Shown: positions 9,600 through 21,640 of the stretch, piece after piece
How positions within the stretch are numbered: position 1 is the stretch's first letter
Layout: each line of letters opens with the position of its first letter
Origin: Syngnathus acus
Lineage: Eukaryota > Chordata > Actinopteri > Syngnathiformes > Syngnathidae
Direction: 5' to 3'
Assembly (NCBI RefSeq): GCF_901709675.1
Contig: NC_051088.1
Span: 1,304,001-1,368,000 of the forward strand
DNA: 64,000 nucleotides
Notes under the pieces: generated by a model
What the model was told of the DNA's origin: nothing
The model's database searches: none
What the model saw: the letters and a program-made list of their open reading frames with translations, nothing else
Made by a program: the position numbers and the translations under genes

Positions 9600-10952
9600 A
9601 CTGTACACGCTGGGGGGGCTGTTTGTGTACTTTTGAGCTGGCATGACACACTCTGATCCACTTAACAGTGCGTGTTGAAGGATGTCTGCCAAACAGTGTC
9701 TGCACATCTTTGAACAACTCAACAACAGTAAACATTTTCAAAACTGAATCAATGCCATTCAGAGTTTGGCCCCAGTTGCCCAACCCCAGTTTAAGTATTT
9801 GAGTATTCATACAATTATAACTATCAACATCAAAGGTGAAATAATATTCATTAAACATGGCCGGAAAATCTGAGCAATGTGATTTCGGAAAAACAGGCTG
9901 CAACACAATATTTCATAAATCTGAGTTGTGATTTGAATGAGACAAGCCGTGTATTAATTTACAGGAATGCTTTAATGATATATTCAAACACAACAAAACC
10001 AAAACTCATTTACCATTAGCTTTCCAATGTGATCCAAAGTCACAATAACAAGCATCTACTCCAAGTCCAGCATAAAGCTTGACCACCTGACAACACAAAA
10101 AGTTGCACACACTTCTGCACTTTCCCCCCCCTCAAATGTGGGTGAAAATAGAGCATCTGTGACAAAAGCAACTCATTGACAAGAAATGTAGCTATAGTTA
10201 AGAGCGTACTAGTAAATGAACATCACTTTTAATATTGGCTTGACGTTTTCTGGCATTTTTATGTTTTTTATGGCAGTTTTCCTTAAAACTGACAGCATGT
10301 GTAACAAGTTTAACGAGCCAGTGTTGTTTGTATGAAAACAACTTCAAGCAGCTTCACTCAATGTGTGAATGCACACATAAAAAACAATTAGTGTGTCACG
10401 GATTGTGTGTGTGTGTTACTTTGTGAGAATTTTATTTCTTAAAAAGCAAAATGGCCACAACTTAGGTTCGTAGTTAATTCCCAGTGCACCGGTCCAACAT
10501 AGTGGTGCATGGAGAAACATTGGAGCAAAAGGTGGTTATTGGCGGGAGAGGTGTGCAACATAAACAACAAACGAAATGGACATATCAGCGAGTCACGCTC
10601 ACACGTTTGTGAGACTTGGTACTTTTCTTCATTTCCTCCATGCAGTCTTGTAAAAACATGATGCGAAGCAGTGAAAAAGTGTTTATCATACAAAAGTATT
10701 GAGCCAAGAGCTCTGTTACCAGGATACTGCTGAGAGGACAGTGCACCAACCAGCTTAAGTGCAACGCAGGAGTGTTCCCCACTGCGATACGACGATGGGT
10801 TCACGCTGAGAAGAATCGGGAGAATTGAGGAAAGGGTGGTTGACTGGATGGAAGAGGTGCAGAACACAAGGCTCAAACATGGTTGTGGTTTGGCCTTCAG
10901 CGGCGTCGCTGCAAAACGAGGTGATGACAAAACTCAGGTGGAACGGAGGCAT
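9600..10952 (-). other. tpd52l2: Probable 3' UTR of the tpd52l2-like gene
   Basis: This is the sequence downstream of the stop codon at 10953-10955 on the minus strand. It carries no recognisable element, in contrast to nearly everything around it. A possible poly(A) signal AATAAA on the minus strand is at 10431-10436, so the UTR could end near 10.4 kb. The open frames here (163 and 104 codons, minus strand) have no recognised homology. The 3' limit is a guess. Confidence 0.4.
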
Positions 10953-11030
10953 TCAGAAAGGCGGGTTCTCCTGAGTGGGGGTGGTGGAATTAGCAGGGCT
11001 CTCATCCCCTTGGGGTCCCACGACCTTATA
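10953..11030 (-). CDS. tpd52l2: tpd52l2-like gene, terminal coding exon
   Basis: Minus-strand exon of 78 bp, read after an AG acceptor (11031-11032) preceded by a T-rich tract. It translates to YKVVGPQGDESPANSTTPTQ then ENPPF and TGA. The D52 family has KSKVVG after the FKSFE block, and TPD52L2 ends in a short acidic tail closing with PF. It starts in phase 0, matching the codon-complete end of exon 21846-21894. D52 proteins are small coiled-coil adaptors linked to vesicle traffic and have no known enzymatic activity. The tail alone would be weak evidence; phase, order and strand with the other exons make it convincing. Confidence 0.8.
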   Translation of the reverse strand, partial: YKVVGPQGDESPANSTTPTQENPPF

Positions 11031-11048
11031 CTGCACACAAAACAAAGT

Positions 11049-11116
11049 AGAATAGATCTTTATTTGAATAGATCTTTATTTGTCATTGTCATATGTACAA
11101 CGAAATTTAAAGTAGC
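11049..11116 (-). repeat. LINE-type 3' tail next to the last exon
   Basis: The words tctttatttgtcattgtc and acaacgaaattt are typical of an inverted non-LTR retrotransposon tail in fish. The unit gaatagatctttattt is present twice. It ends about 17 bp from the splice acceptor of the terminal exon. Confidence 0.6.
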
Positions 11117-11227
11117 ATGATAATTGTCAAGAATCTTCCATGAATACCCTTGAACCTTTTTTTTTGTCTCCATCTTTTTGTCCTCGTGTCTACCGTGAAA
11201 CAGCACATTCTGTGAGCCCTAAACAAC

Positions 11228-11296
11228 TTATATATATATATATGTACACACACACACATATATCTATATACACACACATTATATATATATATACGG
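11228..11296. repeat. (TA)n / (CA)n microsatellite
   Basis: Compound run of ta and ca dinucleotides. Confidence 0.95.
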
Positions 11297-11304
11297 TCGG
11301 ATTT

Positions 11305-12030
11305 TTGCACCGAGTCCGGCCTCTTGACCACCGAGTCCGAGTCCGGCTGTCCATTTTTCCTGTTAATTCATGTGACTGCTTAGTCTTTATTCAAGGCTAA
11401 TTTAGATCAAAATCTAAATAATTACAACAGTTTGTGATGGCTTTGTCTTTATTAAACATATAAACGAATACAATAAACAGATACTTCAAGTTTCAATCAA
11501 CGACTTGAGTTGGTTCTTAGGAAGAAATCGCCTCAACCAAGTCAGCCTCATCGCGCCGCGCTGATCAGACATGATAAACTTGAGCCCGGAAAACAGGCGC
11601 TCTACGCTGACTTGGCTGATTGGCATTGCTGTTAGTGTCGAGTCGCTGCCTTGAGCCGGACGGATAACGATCAGCTGTAACAAATGGGCTCTCTTTCATT
11701 CGACCAAGTGCCAACATTGCCCCAATTTCTTCATCTATGTCGGTTGGCGAGGTGGCGGCCGGCAAACGCCGGCGGCGCTCAATGCTGTCAAGTTCTTTTT
11801 CAAACTCATCCTCCTCCGTCGATGTGGAGCCATCAACCTCGGCCGCATTGATCGTAAGCAGGGCTGTGGACAGTATTCCTACGCGCATTCTCAGCAGCAT
11901 GATGAAAATAAAATTGAACGTATTTTTTTTATTGTCGGACTCGGTGGACTCGGTCAAAATCAGCACCGAGTCCGGCAAAAATGACCGAGTCCGACCGAGT
12001 CCGAGTCCCCGAGTCCGAGTCCACAGCCCT
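11305..12030 (-). pseudogene. Ac-like hAT transposase remnant
   Basis: The minus strand ends in a terminus-like tagggctgtggactcgg (inverse of 12014-12030), followed by repeated gactcgg words. The minus-strand frame 11486-11683 contains MPISQVSVERLFSGLKFIMS, a clear C-terminal hAT dimerisation motif. Frame 11565-11978 carries TSTEEDEFEKELDSIERRR, likely a more N-terminal acidic segment. Frameshifts separate them and the left terminus is degraded, so it is inactive. Confidence 0.75.
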
Positions 12031-12039
12031 ATAAATAGT

Positions 12040-12640
12040 TATTGTTTTTGTTATATATTTTATTGTTTTCCCGCTTACCGTTTTTCGCGCTTATCCTTTT
12101 TCGTGCCTATTGCTTTCCTGCTTACCGTTTTTCGCGCTTACCGTTTTCTCGCTTACCGTTTTTTGCGCTTACCGTTTTTCGTGCTTATTGTTTTCCCGCT
12201 AATTGTTTTCCTGCTCACCGTTTTTCGTGCTTACCGTTTTTCGCACTTACCATTTTCTCGCGTACCGTTCTTCCTGTTTACCGCTTTCCGCGCTTATCGT
12301 TTTCTCGCTTACTGTTTTTCGCATTTACCGTTTTCTCGCTTCTCGTTTTTCCCGCTTACCGTTTTTTGCGCTAACCGTTGTCTCGCTTACCGTTTTTCGC
12401 GCTTACTGTTTCCTGCGCTTACCGTTTTCCATGCTTCTCGTTTTCTCACTTACCGTTTTTCCCGCTTATCGTTTTTCCCGCTTACGGTTTTTCCCGCTTA
12501 TCGTTTTCTCTCTTACCGTTTTTCGTGCTTATCGTTTTTTGCGCTTATCGTTTTTTGCGCTTATCGTTTTCGCGCTTACCGTTTTTTGCGCTCACCCCTT
12601 TTCGCGTTTTCGTTTTTCGCGATTAACGCAAAAAGCATTC
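12040..12640. repeat. Minisatellite, about 16-17 bp period
   Basis: Roughly 35 imperfect copies of cttaccgtttttcgcg with variants such as ttctcgcttaccg. The period is not a multiple of three, yet the unit lacks stops in several frames. That creates long Phe/Arg/Leu-rich frames (11737-12702, 12203-12793) that should not be taken as genes. Confidence 0.92.
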
Positions 12641-13724
12641 CCGAAGATTTTTTCAGCTTCTTCGCCTTCACACGCAAATTCTCCAGGAATTGCATTTTTT
12701 AGCTCTACACCATTCACTTTATTGTGTGAAGGCGAAGGTCTATTGTTATTCCTGTCCTTTATTATTTTATACTTATTCCCCCCACTTTTTTGACGCTTAA
12801 CTCGTTCTACATACTTCAACCGATTCACTCCGTTCCGCTTTTAGCTTATTCCAAATATGAATGACACCGTTGCTTACATTTTTTTCGTTCCAGTTTGAAA
12901 TTCACATCATTCAGCACATTCAAATCCCATTGGGGACATTCCCAAAATTGCCAAATTCAATAATTTCACATTTTCACGTTTAAAATTTGCGCAAAATTTC
13001 ACAAATTTCCCCTTTTCACTTCTCATTTCAAAACATTAAACATTTTTCAACCTATTCAACCCGTTCCAATTCATTTACATCCTTCCAATTTGAAATTCAC
13101 ATTATTCCGCACATTCAAATCACATTGGGGACATTCCCAAACTTGCCAAATTCAAAAATTTCATGTTTTCACGTTTAAAATTTGAGCCAAATTTCACAAA
13201 AGTTTATTTTTCACTTGTTATTTCTACATTTCTAAACCCATTCAACCAATTCCAAAGCATTTACATCCTTCCAGTTTGAAACTCACATCATTCAGCACAT
13301 TCAAATCACATTGGGGACATTCCCAAAATTGCCAAGTTAAAAGATTTCACATTTTCACATTTAAAATTTGCACAAAATTTCGCAAAATTTCGTTTTTCAC
13401 TTCTAATTTCTACATTTTTCAACCAATTCAAATCGTTCCAACTTTCAACTGTTCATCTTTTGCCTACCTATTCGACACCTTCCCACTTACCACAAATTCA
13501 AAATTTTCAATTTTACAATTCACACCAAATTTTCCAAAATTTTGTTTTTCGCTTCTAATTTCTACATTTTTCAACCGATTCAACCCATTCCAACTTTATT
13601 CACTTTGTTCACCTTATGCTTACCATATTCACCCCATTCACCCCCACTTCCACTTTGCTTACACAATTCAACCCTTGACCCCCACTTTCAGTGTGGCGGC
13701 CATCTTGGATTGACCCTGAAGTGC

Positions 13725-13985
13725 CCCCGAATGAACTCAGGTAAACCGGAAGTGACCCCAAATGAACCGGAAGTGACCTCAGCTAAAACTGAAAGTGACC
13801 TTTTCAAACCGGAAGTTACCCCAAATGAACCGAAGTGACCCCTGCTAAACCGAGAGTGTCCTAAATTGCACCAGAAGTGACCTCAATGAAACCAGGAGTG
13901 CCCCAAATCAAACCGGAAGTGACCCAAATGAACCGAAAGTGACCTTTTCAAACCGGCAGTGACCCAAAATAAACCGGACGTGCCC
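13725..13985. repeat. accggaagtgacc short-unit array 1
   Basis: About ten imperfect copies of a 22-30 bp unit centred on accggaagtgacc, starting after a tggcggccatcttggattga motif at 13692-13711. The same motif precedes array 2 and, inverted, the array at 56505-56760. Confidence 0.8.
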
Positions 13986-14994
13986 AATTTTTTCAATTTT
14001 GAAATTCACACCAAATTATTCAAAATTTCGTTTTTCCCTTCTAATTTCTACATTTTTCAACCGATTCAATCCGTTCAAACTTTAAACATCATTCTGCAGC
14101 ATTCCCCAGGTATTTATTCAAGTGCTTCGCCTTCACACGCAATTTCGCCAGGAATTGCATTTTCTAGTTTTTTTTTATTCCTCACACTTTTTTGACGCGC
14201 TACTACTTCCACATAAATCATCAGATTCACTCCATTCCACTTTTGTCGTATTCCAAATATTCACATGATGAGCGCTTGCATTTTTCTCATTCCAAAGATT
14301 TTTTGTTTTCGCAAAATTCACAAATTTACCGCAAAACGTTTCCCATTCCAAAGATTTTTTGTTTTAGCAAAATTCACAAATATACCGCTTTATTTACTTA
14401 ATGGCACATTCAACATTTCAAATTTGTATTGTTCCATTTTGAAATTCACATCATTCAGCACATTCAATTTACATTGGGGAAGATTTGACATTCCCAAGAT
14501 TACCAAATTCAAATTCACGTTTTCACGTTTAAAATTTCTGCAAAGTTTCCTTTCTAATTTCAACATTTTTTAACCGATTCAACCCATTCCAACTTTAAAC
14601 TGTTCATCTTTTGCCTGCCTATTCCACAACTTCCAACTTCCAATTTTGAAATTCACGCCAAATTTTCCAAAATTTCGTTTTTCCCTTCTAATTTGTAAAT
14701 TTTTCACCCGATTCAAACAGTTTCAACTTTCAACTGTTCATCTTTTGCCTACCTACTCCAAAACTTCCCAATTACCAAAAATTCTAAATTTTCAATTTTG
14801 AAATTAGCGCAAATTCTCAGAAATTTTGTTCTTCCTTTCTAATTTCTACATTTTTCAACCGATTTAATCCTTCACCTTATGCTTACCATATTCGCACCCT
14901 TCACCCCCCACTTCAATTGTGCTTCCCCAATTCACCCCTTCACTCCCACTGCCACAGTGTGGCGGCCATCTTGGATTGACCCAGAAGTGCTTAC

Positions 14995-15390
14995 AATTGT
15001 AAGTGCCCCAAAATAAACAGGAACTGCCCCAAAATTAACAGGAACTGCCCCAATTTTAACAGGAAGTGAACTGGAAGTGCCTTAATTTCAACAGGAAGTG
15101 AGCCGGAAGTGCCCCAAATCATACCGAAAGTGACCTAAATTAAACCAGAAGTGACCTAATTTAAACGGGAAGTTCTCCAAATCAAACCAGAAGTGACCAA
15201 AATTAAACCGGAAGTGCCCCAAATAAACTGAAGGTGACCTCAATTAAACCGAAAGTGACTCCAAACAAACTGGATGTTCCCCAAACAAACCAGAAGTTAC
15301 CTCAACTAAACCGGAAGTGACCTAAATTAACTGGAAGTGCCCCCATTTGAACCGGAAGTGACCCCATACAAACCAGATGTGCCCTCATTT
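14995..15390. repeat. accggaagtgacc short-unit array 2
   Basis: About fifteen copies of the same unit with variants such as aacaggaactgcccc. It is preceded by the ggcggccatcttggattga motif at 14961-14980. Confidence 0.8.
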
Positions 15391-16880
15391 TTCGACATAT
15401 GCTCTAACTTTTACAATTTTTGTCTGATTCAACCTGTTTCAACTTTAGAATTCCAAAGTGAACCTTTTCAACCTGTACTTTTCTTTTCGTTTAAAATTTC
15501 AAAAACGTTTGGCGCAATTTTTTTTTATATTCCCAATCATTCTTTATGGGGCATTCAACATTTGCTCTAAGTTCTACTTTTTTCAACCGATTCAACCCAT
15601 TTCAACTTAAAACTATTCATCTTTTGCTTACCAATTCCACAACTTCCCACTTACCAAAAATTCAAAATTTTCGACTCCGAAATTCGCGCCGAATTTAACT
15701 AAAACTTGAAAGTTTTTCCCTCCTACTTTTAACATTTTTTGACCAATTCAACACGTTCCAACTTTCAAATGTTCATCTTTTTTCTACTTCTTCCACAACT
15801 TCCCACTTACCAAAATTTTCAATTTTGAAATTTACGCCAAATTTTCCAAAATTTAGCTTTTGCCTTCTAATTTCAAAATTTTTCAACTAATTCAACCCGT
15901 TCCAACTTTAAACATCATTCTATAGCATTCCCCAAATATTAATTCAGCTTCTTCGCCTTCACATGCAATTTCTGGATTTTCTAGTTATTAGTCTGAAGGC
16001 GAACCCTAACCCTTCACACTTGTTATTCAACACCATTCACTTTGTTCTTCTTCTTCCGCTGTTTTATTCTCCTCACTTTTTTGACGCGCTTCTCCTTCCA
16101 CATAATTCATCCGATTCACTCTATTCCACTTTTGACGTATTCCAAATATTCACGTGATGACCATTTTTCTCATTCCAAAAATTTTCCGTTTCCGCAAAAT
16201 TCGCAAATTTACGGCAAATCTTTCCCCATTCATTTTTAATGGCACATTCAACATTTCACATTTACGTCGTTCTAGTTTGAAATTCACATCATTCAGCACA
16301 TTCAATTCACATTGGGGAAGACTTTTAACATTCCCAGAATAGCGAAATTCAAGAATTTCACGTTTTCAAGTTTAAAATGTCCGCAAAATCTCAAAATTTA
16401 GTTTTTCACATCTAATTTCTACATTTTTCAACCGATTCAACCCATCCAACTTTCAACTGTTCATATTTTGCCTACCTATTCCACAACTGTCCACTTACCA
16501 AAAATTCAAGATTTACAATTCAGAAATTCGCGCCTAATTTAAAAATATTTCATTTTACCCCTCTAATTTCAACATTTTTTTTACCGATTCAACCCGTTCC
16601 AACTTTCAAATGTTCATCTTTTGCCTACCTATTCCACAAGTTCCCACTTACAAAAATTCAAAATTTGCAATTTTGAAATTCACCTTAAATTTTACAAAAT
16701 TTCGTTCTTCCCCTCTAATTTCTATATTTTTCAACTAATTCAACCCGCTCCTACTTTAAACATAGCATTCCCCAAATATTTATTCAGCTTCACACGCAAT
16801 ATCTCCAGGAATTGCATTTTCTAGTTAATGTATATAGTTGAATATTAATTATAATCAGTCTTGCCATTTTTATAGATGTG

Positions 16881-17350
16881 ACTTGAAGGCGCCATGCCAC
16901 TGCTGCTCTTTTTTTAACGTATAAAGTTTACTATACGGTTTAAGCAATTTTAACTAAATTAGGGATTTTAAAAGTAAGTGGATTCTGTTGTTTTTTTGTT
17001 GTTTACCGTGGTACCGAATTATAAATCGTGAATCGTGGTAAATCACAGGTAATGGTACCGACGACTGAAATTTTGGTATCGTGACACTACTACTCAGCAC
17101 TAAAATCACATTTGTCAAAATGACAACATTTAACTCATTAGCAAAAGATGGAGAGGGATGCGACAGGCAGCTGTGCTTTCTCTTCGCTGCCCCTCATAAC
17201 TTTCCCAAGCTTTCTTGGCAGTTCCTGAAAAAATATTGCTATTCAACATTGTCCTTATAATTTATTTTTTCCTCAGTTTTCATCTCAATTCACATATTTT
17301 TTCCCCTAACTCATCATTACCATTTATAAAGCACAATTTCTGTTCTCACA
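16881..17350. other. Unassigned, with a possible DNA-element end
   Basis: Around 17010-17095 the words taccgaattataaatcg and ttggtatcgtgacact resemble the end of a fish DNA element, seen inverted as agtgtcacgatacc. No partner end was found. Nothing else is recognised. Confidence 0.35.
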
Positions 17351-17354
17351 AAAC

Positions 17355-19870
17355 ACTACATCGGATCGCGAAGCCTTCGGTTAAACCTGAGACGTTCGAT
17401 TCGGCGGCCGCTTGGAACGTGCTCTCGCTCAAGGAAGACTCCGACGTGCTTTGCTTGTCTGCTCCACAGGTTGGGTTGGTGGCGGCCCTCAGAGGTGAGG
17501 CGGCCTCGTTCGGGCGAAACCAGAGTGGGTGGTTACATCTACTACTGGTTGGGCCGGAGCGATGGCCGGCATCTCCAGGGGGTGGCCTTGAAGGGTGGCC
17601 GACCGACTGGTCTCGCAGGTGAAGTAAGTCACGCCGGTCTCAGAGCGTATTATGCGACTGTGCCTCGTTCACTTGTTGGGGCGTGGTGTCGTTTGTCACG
17701 GTATACGCTCCCACCGGGGTGAGTGAGCTCTCCACGAAGGAAGCCAAGCTCAACTCGGCGGTGGAAGCGGTCCGGGGGGGTGACACCTGATTGTCCTTAG
17801 GGACTTCAATGCTGTCACAGGCACCTCCAGCAGTGGCTATGAGGCGTGCAACGGTCCTCACAGCTCTGTAACATTCCCCGACGGGGAACACGACCCCAAC
17901 TACTCCCTTATGCTGGACTTTACCATGTGTTATAGGCTGAGGGTTGGTTTCAGAGGGCGGTTCCGTGGCCGTGGACTTGGTATTCTAATACCGGCCCCAC
18001 GAGGAAGGCGATTGACCACGTTCTCGTGGGTTGTTGATAGTCCCTCCTGCAGGCCTGTCGGGTGTTCCGGCGTGCTCAGTTCTTCAATACTGACCACCGG
18101 CTCCTCGTCACCACGCTACAGCTCCGTCTCAAGACCCCGAGAAGGGCGGCGCCTGGCCAAGTAAGGCTGGACATCGGCCGGCTACGGGAGCCTGACGTGG
18201 CTGGGGCATATGAAAGGAGTCTGGCTGGGAGGCTTGGGTGGCTGGACTCCTCGGGGAGTCCGCAGGCGATGTGGGAGGGGTTCAGAGACTCAATCATGGG
18301 GGCTGCCAAGGAGAGCATACCTGAGGTACCCAGGAGACGTCGGAGTGGCCTATCCGTCAGGACGACGAACATCGTCGTGGGCATGCCGATCGCTACAGGC
18401 AGCTGGGATCAGGAGGAACGGGTCCGGGGTCTCTGTGAGACGGTTGAGCATCACGTGATTACAGGTGATGCCCGCCCGGTTTACAGGGCGATCCGGGAAC
18501 TTCGTTCGGCTGGACCCAGGCCGCGAAGCTCAGCGGTGCACTGATGTGCCCACCCTTGAGGAAGTCCGAAAGGCATTGGGCCAGCTGGGGTACAAAAGCG
18601 CACCGGGGAACTGTGGTATCTACGCGGAGATGCTCCATGCAGGGGGGGAGGCCGCCCTTGAGGTGTTGCACTCCCTGCTCTGCTATGCATGGAGCTCGGG
18701 CGTTGTCCCAAGCGACTGGAAGCAGGGCATTGTTGTTCCGATGGAAGGGGAAAGGCGACATCTGGGAGTGCAACAACTATCGGTTACCTTCCTCTTAGTG
18801 CCTGGCAAAGTCTTCGCCCGTGTACTTCTGAACAGAATGCGCCACCTCCTGCTGCAGCACCAGCGACCTGAGCAATCCGGTTTCACGCCAAAGGGATCCA
18901 CCGTCGACCATATCCTTGCTCTCCGTGTCCTGACAGAGTGCCTTTGAGAATTCGATAGAAAGCTGCTAGCAGCCTATATCTACTTCAAGGCATTCGACTC
19001 AGTTAGTAGAGTCGCCCTGTGGAGACTCCTAGACCTCCGGGGGTCCATCCGCAGCTCGTCCACCTTGCCTTGGCTCTGTATTCCGGTACTGATTGTGTGC
19101 TGTTAGGCACGGCGGCTGACTTCTTCCCAGTTGATACTGGGGTGAGTCATGGGCGTGTGCTCGCGCCGGCCCTCTTCAGCGCTTGTATGGACTGGATTAA
19201 GGACTGAGTCGTGGGGAGGATGGACTGTGGAGCATCGTTCGGCAACTTTCGGATCAGTACCGACAACGTGGTGATCTTTGCGGAGACACTGGATGTCCTC
19301 ATGGGGGCCCTCGAAACGCTGGGTGAGGAAGCGGAGCCGTTGGGTCTACGTGTCTCCTGGATCAAGACAAAGATCTAGGCATTCGGCGAGATTCTGGATG
19401 GTGCTATTGAGTCGGCTGACGTGGCAGGCGAGAAGGTTTGAGATTGTGGAAGAGTTCACCTACCTCGGCAGCGTGGTTCACCGCTCCACCTCGTGCGAGG
19501 CAGAAGTCGATCGTCGACTTAGCCTTGCACAGGGAGCGATGGGCTAGCTGAAGTAGACCGTGTGGCACTCCCTATATCTGAGCAGATTGACGAAGGTCCG
19601 CGTCTTTCGCTCACTGTTCATGCCTGTCGTGCTATACTCAAGTGAAGCATGGACACTGACCGCGAGCCAAAGACGACGGCGGAACACCTTCGTTTGCACC
19701 TCGCTTCGCCGCATCCTCGGGATCTGTTGGCAAGACCGTGTGTCGAACCAGACGGTACTGGAGAGGGCAGAGATGAGGTGTGTTGACTGTCAGATATGGG
19801 AGCGCCAGCTGCGCTTCTACGGCCATGTGTTTTGCTACCTGCGGACGGACCCGGCTAACAGAATAATCTG
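17355..19870 (+). pseudogene. RTE-like LINE ORF remnant (endonuclease and reverse transcriptase)
   Basis: Translated pieces appear in LINE order: WNVLSLKEDSDVLCLSAPQV (N-terminal endonuclease, about 17410), FNTDHRLLVTTLQLRLKT (about 18085), YKSAPGNCGIYAEMLHAGG (about 18590), PGKVFARVLLNRMRHLLL then QRPEQSGFTPKGSTVDHILA (18800-18920), VLAPALFSACMDWI (about 19160), LYSSEAWTLTASQRRR (about 19630) and LRFYGHVF. At least six frameshifts or stops lie between them, and the VRQGCVLAP block has decayed to VSHGRVLAP. The clade call is tentative. Confidence 0.8.
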
Positions 19871-20300
19871 AGCTATGAGGCGATGTGCTAACATGCAAAC
19901 CAGGCGGAGAGATATTTTGTTTGAGTTGTGATTTAGGGTATGTCAAGGTTGATATTTGATAGTAGCAAGGCGGTAAACACCAGAACATTTTTATGCTAGG
20001 ATTCCGGGATACAGGATGTCATGATACACTAAGCAACAATTTTGGGTCGTATAACTATGCAGTTGCAGTAGTTTTACATTAGTAATTACATTATTTTGCC
20101 CTAAGCATTTCCCAACAACGGTGTTGTTTGGCCCCTGAGACCAAATGGGTTGAGATAAAGGGTAGTTGCTATCAACTTGAGATGAACCAAGGAGATAACA
20201 GGAAATAATAGTGGAAAAAAGGTAGCAAAAACCGTTCCGACAAGTGGATCTGGCCCACAACCTACTGGTACATCAGTAGCGTATTGGGAGAAGGTGGGGG
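19871..20300. other. Unassigned sequence
   Basis: No gene, element terminus or tandem array recognised between the two LINE remnants. Confidence 0.5.
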
Positions 20301-21345
20301 TTGGAGGATACTGTTGCCTACATGCAGCATTGCTCATTTGCTCACATGGACAAGGGAAAAGGGGCTGTGAGGATTACTTTCCGGGATTTCTCCAGCACCT
20401 TTAACACCATTCAGCCCATGCTGTCGGTGATGGGCGTGAGCTCACACCTGAGGGCATGGATCACGGACGATCTGACGGGCACACCCCAGTATGTGTGCAT
20501 GAGAGGCTGTAGGTTAGGCACGGTGAGGAGCAGCGTGGGAGGTCCGCAGGGAACGATGCTCTCTCCCTTCCTATTCACCCTGTACACCTCTGACTTCCAG
20601 TACAACTCTGAGTTCTGCCATGTGCAGAAGTTTGCGGACGACACGACAAATATTGGCTGTATTCGAGATGAACAGGAGGAGTACAAGAGCCTGGTCCGGC
20701 GCTTCGCCAGTTGGTGAGGCTCCAACCACTTGCACTTAAACACCGCGAAGTTCAGGGAAATGGTGGTGGACTTCAGGAGGCCCAGGCCTTGTCCTGAGCC
20801 AGTGACTATCAATGGAAACTATGTGGAGATAGTGCAGAGCTGTAAATATCTTGGGAGTGTCGCTAGACGATAAATTAGAGTGGTCTGCTAATGTGGACGC
20901 TTTGTGCAAGAAAGAAAAATGCCGGCTGTACATCCTCAGGCAGTTGGCATTCTTCAACATCTTGTGACGAGCGCTCTCTTCTTTGCGGTGGCGTGCTGGG
21001 GGGACAGCATCAAGAAGAGGGATGCCTCACGCCTGGACAAACTGGTAAGGAAGGCGGGTTCTGTTGTGGGCGCAGAGCTGCCTGATCTGACGTCTGTGGC
21101 AGAACAGCGGGTGCTGTATTGACACTTGCGTCTGCTGAGGTTTATTTATTCAATCACTGGTTTCTTTTGTATCTACTGCTGCTCTATTATCATCTCTTGT
21201 TTTGTTTGTCATTTTTGTCATGTCCGATGTTTATATTGTCTGTTCATTCATTTATTTAATTGTTTATTCGTACTGCTGGCAACTGAATTTCCCCCCCGGA
21301 TCAATAAAGTATCTATCTGCCTGTCTGACCGCCCGCCCACCCGTC
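20301..21345 (+). pseudogene. Rex1-like LINE reverse transcriptase remnant with 3' tail
   Basis: The frame 20301-20717 contains VRITFRDFSSTFNTIQPML, then GGPQGTMLSPFLFTLYTSDF and KFADDTTNIGCI, the A, B and C blocks of a non-LTR reverse transcriptase. A stop at 20718 and frameshifts follow, then a C-terminal piece DASRLDKLVRKAGSVVGAEL (about 21023). The 3' end, ggatcaataaagtatctatc near 21299, followed by tatc/ctgtc repeats, is a typical tail. The A and B blocks differ from the usual FSSAFNTI and GAPQG, showing decay. Confidence 0.8.
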
Positions 21346-21540
21346 CATCTGCCTATCTGTCTACAGCTCTTGGAAACTTAGGGGCTCAAGGCTTTCTCCA
21401 AAATATCCTCACCCATTTTGCTGGGAACAGACGACAATTCTACATGGGGACCGTTTTGTTCTTCTCACTGGAGCATAGACGCCTCATTGCCACCCACCTT
21501 AACTGTTATTGTATTTATTGTAATATTACTACAGTATTTT

Positions 21541-21640
21541 CTGCACTATATGGCGCACATGCACACACGCACAATTGCACTCCCCAAACCATCACACACA
21601 CATACGCAAGACACACGCACACACAAACATCGCCATATAA
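21541..21640. repeat. CA-rich simple sequence
   Basis: Imperfect cacacacgca-type run within an otherwise unassigned intron stretch (21346-21845). Confidence 0.6.

Larger units (their letters stand above)
12641..16880. repeat. Composite satellite-like repeat block (about 4.2 kb)
   Basis: Built from diverged tandem units of about 150-190 bp with recurring words such as ttcaaccgattcaaccc, ttccaactttcaactg, caacttcccacttacc and aaatttcgtttttccc. It includes two arrays of a shorter unit around accggaagtgacc (about 13725-13985 and 14995-15390). The motif ttcgccttcacacgcaatt recurs near 12658, 14130 and 15955, and CTTCGCCTTCACAC at about 12660 has an inverse partner near 12740. A block of the same composition lies in inverse orientation at 54945-56995. 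No coding capacity is credible and no family name is assigned. Confidence 0.8.

Noticed and set aside
10439-10930. 163-codon minus-strand frame downstream of the last exon
   Set aside because: It overlaps the probable 3' UTR, has no recognisable domain and starts 3' of the gene's stop codon.
11737-12702. 321-codon open frame, plus strand
   Set aside because: It consists of the 16-17 bp minisatellite, which is open in several frames; the N-terminal part is antisense to a hAT remnant.
13725-15390. CRISPR-like appearance of the accggaagtgacc arrays
   Set aside because: Units are imperfect, spacers are not unique or of constant length, and the context is a vertebrate genome.
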